Below are positions 57,200-64,000 of a stretch of DNA of 64,000 nucleotides, in pieces. The notes under the pieces are model-generated. The model did not search any database and had not been told where the DNA came from. It worked only from the letters and a program-made list of their open reading frames with translations. The stretch lies in contig CM053328.1 in the NCBI GenBank assembly GCA_028583605.1, positions 6,667,804-6,731,803 on the forward strand. Reading direction: 5' to 3'. Every line of letters starts with the position of its first letter. Position 1 is the first letter of the stretch. A program made the translations under genes and the position numbers. This stretch comes from Dastarcus helophoroides (Eukaryota > Arthropoda > Insecta > Coleoptera > Bothrideridae).

Positions 57200-58618
57200 C
57201 AGCGTGAATTTTCCTGGATTCCAAATGACTCCAATGACTCAAGGAATAGCAACTGATATCATTGTATTACTGAAGGAGGGGTACGGGTGGGAGGGAGAAA
57301 GAAAGGAAGAGAGAAAGAAACAAGAAAGAAAGAGAAAAATAAAGAAAGGAAGGAAGAAAGAAAGAAGGAAAGAAAGAAAAAAAGAAAGGAAGGAAGAAGA
57401 AAGAAAGAAAGAAGGAAAAAAGAAGTAAAAAGAGAGAGATATATATAAAAATGAGAGGGATAAAAAGAGAGAAAAAGAGAAAGAGAGAGGAAAGAAAGAA
57501 GAGAGAGGGAGGAAGAAGAGAGAGAGGAAGAGAGAGAGAGAGAGAAGAGAGAAGAGAAGAGAGAGAGAAGCGAGAGAGAAAGAGAAAGAGAAGAGAGAGA
57601 GAAAAAGAGAAATAGAGAGAGAGGAGGAGAGAGAGAATGACTCCAATGACTCAAAGAATAGCAACTGATATCATTGAATTACTGAAGGAGAGGTACGGGT
57701 GGGCGGGAGAAAGAAAGTAAGAGAGAAAGAAAAAAGAAAGAAAGAGAAAAATAAAGAAAGGAAGGAAAAAAGAAAGAAGGAAAGAAAGAAAAAAAGAAAG
57801 GAAGGAAGAAAGAAAGAAAGAAGGAAAAAAGAAGTAAAGAGAGAGAAATATATAAAAATGAGGGGGATAAAAAGAGAGAAGAGAGAGAAAGAGAAAGAAA
57901 GAGAGAGGGGAGGAAGAGAGGGAGAGCGAGGAAGAAAGAGAAAGAAAGAGAGAGAGAATAGAGAGAGAGAGGAGGAGAGAGAGAATGACTCCAATAACTC
58001 CAAGAATAGCAACTGATATCATTGAATTACTGAAGGAGGGGTACGGATGGGAGGGAGAAAGAAAGAGAGAAAGAAAAAAGAAAGAAAGAGAAAAATAAAG
58101 AAAGGAAGAAAGAAGGAAAGAAAGAAAAAAAGAAAGGAAGAAAGAAAGAAGGAAAAAAAGTAAAGAGAGAGAGAAATATATAAAAATGAGAGGGATAAAA
58201 AGAAAGAAAGAGAGAAAAAGAGAAAGAAAGAGAGAGGGGAGGAAGAGAGAGAGAGAGAGGAAGAGAGAGAGAGAGAGCGAGGAAGAAAGAGAAAGAAAGA
58301 GAGAGAGAGAGAGAGAGAAAAAGAGAAATAGAGAGAGAGGAAGAGAGAGAGAATGACTCCAATGACTCAAAGAATAGCAACTGATATCATTGTATTACTG
58401 AAGGAGGGGTACGGGTGGGAGGGAGAAAGAAAGAAAGAGAAAAAGAAAGAAAGAGAGAAAGAAAAAGAAGAAAGAGAGAGGGGAGGAAGAGAGAGAGGGA
58501 GAGGGGGGGGGAAGAGAGAGCGAGGAAGAAAGAGAAAGAGAGAGAGGAAGAAGAGAGAGAGATAGAAAGAAAGAAAGAGAGAGAGAGAGAGAAGCAGGGC
58601 GAATTTTTCTGGATTCCT
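56702..58618. repeat. GA-rich minisatellite with a conserved 60-bp block, 5 units
   Basis: A unique block around TAGCAACTGATMTCATTG and GAAGGAGGGGTACGGGTGGG recurs at 56711, 57247, 57659, 58007 and 58375; between the blocks lie GA, GAAA and GGAA runs of variable length (spacings 536, 412, 348, 368). Ends of the array share TTTYCTGGATTCC near 57208 and 58606. All long open frames here are composition artefacts. Confidence 0.93.
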
Positions 58619-59240
58619 TGACTCCAATGACTGAAAGTCCGGATTGCAAGCGGCCAGATTGGGCGGCGTAATTTTTTTGAGCTTCACGACAATGTATACT
58701 ACAAGTGGGGTGGAGGGTTGCGCAAGGGGTTGGTGTAATGCGTCCGAAAATCACGGACATGTGACAAATAACGGTTGACCCATAAACAATGTGTATAATT
58801 TGGTAAGATAGAAGGAAAGTCACGCAAAGTGGACGACGAGACCCAGATATAAAACTAATGCCACTTATGACTGATGACTGCGTTCCACGCCCTCTGCCGT
58901 GACAATCACGGCATCACTGCCATCGATGTAAGTGTTCCAACACGAACACCAAATGCCATTAGCCGGCGAGGAAAAACATTATCAAACGACGACATTAAAT
59001 AATCGAGAATTCGGGGTATTTCGCGGGTCGATTTTAATTTCGTCTTTTTAAAATCGCACTTTTAAGCATTTAAAATCTCCTCTGTGCTTTTCACAAATCA
59101 GAATTTTGTTATACTTTTTAACAAGTAATTTGTCCTGCGCAACTTGACAATTAAAACATGTTAAGGTGTTAAACCATCTTGCAATTGCTTAAGTTTGGAT
59201 GTCTACCTATTTTTTCTAATTTTTGAAGTGAACAGGGGCG
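58619..59240. other. ordinary intergenic DNA
   Basis: Non-repetitive with moderate GC to about 59000, no gene recognised. Confidence 0.4.
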
Positions 59241-60385
59241 TTAAGCGATTTCTGACTTAACCTAACTTAACTTAATCTAACTTAACTTATCCTAACTTAA
59301 CACAACTTAACTTTACCTAACCAAACCTAACCTAACTTGGCTTAACCTAACTTAACACAACTTAAATTAAGCTAACTTAACTTCACCTAACTTAACCTAA
59401 CCTAACTTAATCTAACTTAACTTATCCTAACCTAAAACAACTTAACTTTACTTTACTTAACTTTACCTAACTTAACCTAACCTAACTTGACTTAACCTAA
59501 CTTAACTTAAGCTAACTTAACGTCACCTAACTTAACTTAACACAACTTAATTTAACTTTACTTAACTTTACCTAACTTGACTTAACACAACTTAACTTCA
59601 CCTAACTTAACTTAATCTACCCTAACTTATTCTAACTTAACACAAATTAACTTAACTTTACTTAACCTAACCTAACTGAACATAACCTAACTTGACTTAA
59701 CCTAACTTAACACAACTTAACTTAAGCTAACTCAACTTCATCTAAGTTAACTTAATCTAACTTAACTTATCCTAACTTAACACAACTTAATTTAACTTTA
59801 CTTAACTTTACCTAACTTACCCTAACCTAACTTGGCTTAACACAACTTAACTTTACCTAACTTAACTTAATCTACCTTAACTTATTCTAACTTAACACAA
59901 ATTAACTTAACTTTACCTAACTTAACCTAACCTAACTTGACTTAACCTAACTTAACACAACTTAACTTAAGCTAACTTAACTTAACCTAACCTAACTTAA
60001 CGTCACCTAATCTAACATAACCTAACCTAACCTAACTTAACTGAATTTAACTTAACTTATCTTAACTTAACACAACTTAACTTTATCTAACTTAACCTAA
60101 CCTAACTTGACTTAACCTAACTTAACAGAAATTAACTTAAGTTAACCTAACTTAAGCTAACTTAACTAAATCTAACTTAAGCTAACTTAACTGAACCTAA
60201 CTTAACTTAACCTAACCTAACCCAGCTTAACCTAACTTAACTTAATCTAACTTAACTTATCCTAACTTAACTTATCCTAACTTAACTTGAGTTAACTTTA
60301 CCTAACTTAACCTAACCCAACTTTACTTAACCTAACTTAACACAACTTAACTTAGGCTAACCTAACTTAACCTAACCTAACCTCT
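59241..60385. repeat. degenerate CCTAA/CTTAA telomere-like array
   Basis: 1.1 kb of mixed CCTAA, CTTAA, CACAA and CTTTA pentamers (TAACC/TAACT frames). CCTAA is the complement of the arthropod telomere unit TTAGG, but CTTAA is the commoner unit here, so the array is either an old interstitial telomere-like tract or an unrelated pentamer satellite. Confidence 0.9.
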
Positions 60386-60538
60386 AAAAAATTTGAATAT
60401 AAAAAAACCTAGAATTTTTCTCAAACATGTTGAATGTTTTTCTCCAGCCTTCGTTTCGATGTTGACATTGTAAAGTTCTTAGTAGGTCGAGTTTTTGAAA
60501 ATATAATGAAAGAAAACTTTTCGATTTTTTCAGAAATT

Positions 60539-60713
60539 CTTCATGGTAGACCCTTACTGACCGGAAATATTATGTTTTTTTCAATTTATTTAACATTTCT
60601 TCGGCCCACTTTGGAAATATTTAAATTTTTCATGGTTTGTTGATAATTTTCTAAACAGTTTTTGAAATGCGACTACGTGATATTTAAATTTATTGAAAAC
60701 GTCACTTCATGAC
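60539..60713 (+). mobile_element. single-arm copy of the palindromic element
   Basis: Matches 54222-54365 (CTTCATGGTAGACCCTTACT, TTTGGAAATATTTAAATTTT, GAAATGCGACTACGTGATAT) and continues into the centre (GAAAACGTCACTTCATGA), but the second arm is absent. Confidence 0.8.
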
Positions 60714-62060
60714 AGTTGTTTTTCAGAAATCTTCAAATTTTGCTTTCGCCATAAATCCAAAATATCTCGAATTCAAAATTTTCATCTTTATCTCAAAACT
60801 ATTTACTTAATTTAAATTTAACAATACTCGTTAATTTCTGTGTCTTGTTTATTTTGGGCAGACAACCAACATGTTCGACAAAAAAAAAACTCATTTTCGC
60901 AGGACAGAAAAAAATGGCGATATTATGTTTGTTACTTAATTAACTAAAAAAGTTTTCAAGTTTAAAGCTACTCCTGACAATAGGACTTATTGGTTTTATA
61001 TTCATCAAGATCAAAAGCAAATGGTCCCCCAAGTTTGTATCTATTGTATCTATCCAAGAAACATTTGGTGTGCAATAGATTTTAAAATCAATAACTCAGC
61101 ATGACAATCGAGGCTGTAAGCTTATGGAATATTATTTAATAACGCTCGGGGGCATATGAAGCTACTTAATCTGAAATGATATGCCGCTAGATTAACTAGA
61201 GGGCGCACGCGATGGCCGGAAGATTAAAACTGTCCATGTGTCGTACTAACACGCACTTCCGGCCACTGGGGCGCTAAAACAATCTCTATGTCTCATGTGC
61301 TTAAAGAAAAGAAGCAATCAAAGACTATTGTCTTAAACGTAAGAAAAATTTGAAAGTTCATTTTTGGAAATGACGAAATTTTATTCGTGATGAGACAATT
61401 AAAAAGAATACAACAAAAAGTATCACTAAAGTTAAGAAACAAAATAATATTAATAGTATTTCCTGACCCTCCGACCCTCCGACCCTCCTACCAGATGAGA
61501 CTATTTTCCGGGAATATTTACAACTATTTTCAAAATTTTATATTTTTTTGGAAATTTCGACTTCAAAATTTGGACTTTTCTAAAAATTTCGACTTTTTAA
61601 AAAACTTCGACTTTTTAAAAATTACGTTTATTTTCTTTTTATTTGCATCTTTTTTGAAAATTTGGCCTTATCTTCAATTTTTCAACCTATTCTCGTAAAT
61701 GTCGTGTTTTCCAAAATTTTAAGGCTTTTCGACTGACTGCGCCAGTTTTTTTTAAGTTTTGATTTTTTTAAAAATTGTACATTTTTTTAAAGTTCAGTCC
61801 ACTCACAAAAGGAGACCCCATTATACCTTTAGAGTATTTTCCAAATTTTCGATTTCTTAAAAAATTTCCACCTTTCAAAATTTCAATATTTTTCCAAAAT
61901 TATAACTTCTCAAATTTTCAATTTTTCTGATAATTTTGGTGTTTCTTCGATATTTAGACTTTAGAAAAAGTCGGCTCTTTTTGAAAATTTTGATATTCCA
62001 AATTTTCTGATTTTTTTAAATTCGGATTTTCTTTCAAAATTTAAAAGGAGTGATATTTCG
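60714..62060. other. mixed DNA with small repeats, no gene
   Basis: 60840-61330 is non-repetitive. TGGCCGGAAG at 61213-61222 and its complement at 61256-61265 form a 10-bp stem. 61465-61488 is GACCCTCC three times. 61500-62060 is AT-rich word DNA. Confidence 0.4.
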
Positions 62061-62061
62061 T

Positions 62062-62275
62062 GAAATTTATTCTTGCATTATTTTACGAATTTGGATTCTA
62101 TTCAAAACCTAGAAATGACATTTCGAGATTTCGAAAACAAATTCTGAAATTTATTCTTGCATCATTTTACAAATTTGGATTGTATTCAAAACCTAGAAAT
62201 GACATTTCGCGATTTCCAAAACAAATTTTTAAATTTATTTTTGCATTATTTTGGAAATTTGGATTTTAGTTAAAA
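62062..62275. repeat. tandem repeat, 2.5 units of 84 bp
   Basis: AAATTTATTCTTGCATYATT begins units at 62062, 62146 and 62230. As 84 is a multiple of three, a plus-strand frame stays open for 69 codons (28-residue repeat with KPRNDISRF), but there is no sign of a gene around it. Confidence 0.85.
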
Positions 62276-62749
62276 CTTAGAAATTTTTTAGAATATGGAC
62301 ATTTCTAGTTTTAATTTTAGGGATTAGAATGAAAAATTTGAGAAAAAACGGGCCAAGTGTCAAAACAATTTTAATTTTTTTCCACCAATTTTAATCTTTT
62401 TTCTGATTGAAACTTATAGTCAGGAATTTTAGTTTTTGTTAAATGTCGACTTTAAAACAAAATATTGAGGATAAAGTCAAAAATGCAATTTTCTAATACA
62501 ATCTATGGCGCAATTTTGGGGATTTTTTGGTGCAATAACATCCGGTCTTTAGTTATGAATATTTAAAGAATTCCACGAAGTAAGGGTTGGAAATGTCAAT
62601 TTGTAGAAGTGTCAAACACACGTCAGTGTCAAACGTCGATTGAGGTTAGTTTTTAATCACAGATAAAAAAGTGAGTTAATAAAAACACGTGTAATAAAAA
62701 TGAAAATTTCGATAAAATATCGACTATAAAAAATTCTTAAAGAGTGGAG
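62276..62749. other. AT-rich intergenic DNA
   Basis: No gene seen. GTGTCAAACACACGTCAGTG-type short repeats occur at 62608-62634. Confidence 0.4.
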
Positions 62750-63720
62750 GGCACTTTGCCCCCTTTGGTGTCGTCGCTGCTCCGAAACATGAAAATCAGT
62801 AGCATTTGCTATTTGCATTTCCCGATCAGGCTTTTCCTATTTATAAAAAGTAGACACGGGCACTGTTGGTGGAAAATTTTAAGAGATGAAGCTTCGGTCG
62901 CCATTTTCTAAAAGCGAAGGCGTGTCTGATGCCTCGTTATCTAAGCTCATCAGGCATTTCTTGGCAGCGCGTTTCTATCTGTGGCTATCTCTACCGACGA
63001 ATCAGAGTTTCAGTTCGTCCGGACACATGCGCATCCTTCTATCTTTCCTGCAAACGGAGGAGCCATCCGCTTATTTGTATTGATGCGCAAGTGTCTAAAA
63101 CCGCTAAAATCCTGCATACCACCGGCCTACTGGTTACGAGAGAGACAACAACCTGGTATTTAGCAGCATCCCTCCGCTCTGCGTTCGCTCTAAACATATT
63201 CTCGGTAAAAGCTACAATTTTATGTATTTTCCCGGTGTGGATTTTTAAGTGGTCGACAAGGAAATAGGAGAATAAGGCAACTCGTCCTGACATCGAACTC
63301 TTCTCCGTTTCCTTGGAAACAGGCAGACTAGTGACGTAACGTGAACATCGATCTCGGGCGGCTGTATCACTTCACCGCAGCACTTCCATCCCTGCAGCTT
63401 CTCCTTCCTGTTTCACGTTTACGCACGCACACCAGGCTGATCCATTATCCGCAGATGAGTTATGGTCTCTTGGTTTCTAGTTCGCCTTATTGCACGCCTA
63501 TCATTCCATTGGACACACATCTGCATATGCCGAATTGGATTTCCGCCATAACCGAGCCTGACTTGACATTTCGCACCTTTCCCACTTGCCCTCGAGCTTG
63601 AATATAAAAAACGACTTTGGGTTGATTACGCTCTCAATAATTTGTTTATACTCCCAACTACAAAAGTAAACAGAAAATTGATCAAATGAAAGGTGCTCAA
63701 GATACATCTATCTAATCAAA
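62750..63720. other. ordinary-composition, CpG-containing block
   Basis: Nearly 1 kb of balanced composition without any repeat I can match. Several overlapping frames of 60-112 codons exist on both strands (the longest 62929-63267 plus), none with a recognisable domain. TATTTATAAAAAG at 62839-62851 could be a TATA box with transcription starting near 62875. It is the strongest candidate for a host gene promoter or untranslated region in the right half, but this is inference from composition only. Confidence 0.35.
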
Positions 63721-64000
63721 CTCTAAACACCGACTGAATGTCGATACATTGAAACCCTCTAAAACGTTCAAAGTTTAAAAGTGTTGAAATTTTGAGTCAA
63801 ACGGTATATTTTCAAAATAATTGAAAATTTAAAAATGAGGACACATTCCAAAAATATTCAAAACATGTCGAAATTGAGTCGTTGTTGTTTACCTAAATTT
63901 CGTGTTTTTTATGAAAATCTTTATTTTTTGGATATTCATTTTTTAGAAATTTTGAACATTTTTTGAAAATTTCGAGAATTTTGAAACATTTTTTTTTTAA
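63721..64000. other. AT-rich word DNA at the window edge
   Basis: Return of GTTGAAATTTTGAGTC-like sequence, running off the window. No gene. Confidence 0.4.

Noticed and set aside
56731..58823. Many 60-240 codon frames (Ser/Leu/Phe or Arg/Glu-rich)
   Set aside because: Products of the GA-rich minisatellite; the same text in every frame.
59241..60385. A true chromosome end (telomere)
   Set aside because: The repeat is degenerate, mixed with CTTAA, and flanked by ordinary DNA on both sides within the window.
62929..63267. 112-codon plus-strand frame as a gene
   Set aside because: Overlapping frames of similar length exist in other phases and on the other strand; no motif, no splice or poly(A) evidence.

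Overview
The window looks like a gene-poor, repeat-dense stretch of an arthropod genome, most likely an insect. The evidence is a mariner (DD34D) transposon, an R1-clade LINE, a CR1/Jockey-like LINE, an intact Ty3/gypsy element primed by tRNA-Leu, and more than 1 kb of degenerate CCTAA/CTTAA repeat (CCTAA is the complement of the insect telomere unit TTAGG). The insect order cannot be fixed from the sequence. I see no complete host gene, no tRNA or rRNA gene and no CRISPR array. All coding sequence I am sure of belongs to mobile elements.

Layout. 1-438: ordinary-composition flank. 439-9640: AT-rich modular repeat DNA starting at a CAGTGGCGGCT terminus; its first 5.1 kb is collinear with a full-length 3.8 kb terminal-inverted-repeat element at 47351-51147, but with two modules tandemly amplified. 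9660-10215: a hAT-like end, a LINE scrap and a 69-bp repeat. 11215-14661: a ~340-bp tandem repeat carrying a mariner and a truncated second copy duplicated with its flank. 14662-21747: AT-rich DNA, a 325-bp tandem duplication and a ~590-bp satellite-like repeat. 21748-27612: full-length gypsy element on the minus strand (gag and pol open). 27800-29034: decayed LINE. Blocks at 20311-20826 and 29041-29486 are inverted, reordered copies of each other. 29487-42760: G-rich minisatellite, then long AT-rich duplications, inverted repeats and a seven-unit array built round a 47-bp-arm hairpin. 42900-45150: the most gene-like stretch, with a possible terminal exon at 43606-43803 followed by AATAAA. 45160-54540: pyrimidine-rich DNA and a huge CTTA array that has absorbed the 3.8 kb element, an R1 LINE and a hairpin element. 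54540-64000: AT-rich DNA with a solo gypsy LTR, a GA-rich minisatellite, the CCTAA/CTTAA array and an ordinary-composition block at 62750-63720.

About half of the window is one style of sequence: short words such as GTCGAAATTTTG and the reverse complement, strung together quasi-periodically and organised into 250-670 bp modules that have been duplicated, inverted and tandemly amplified many times. The most interesting observations are paired paralogous blocks in which one copy has a module once and the other has it three or four times; the hairpin-bearing array at 38570-42200; a hammerhead-ribozyme-like CTGAAGA...CGAAACGCG motif in two relatives of that hairpin; a 109-bp-arm palindromic element; and a 73-codon open protein-like segment at 31943-32162 in otherwise non-coding DNA. 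Coordinates of AT-rich repeat boundaries were read by eye and can be off by tens of bases.
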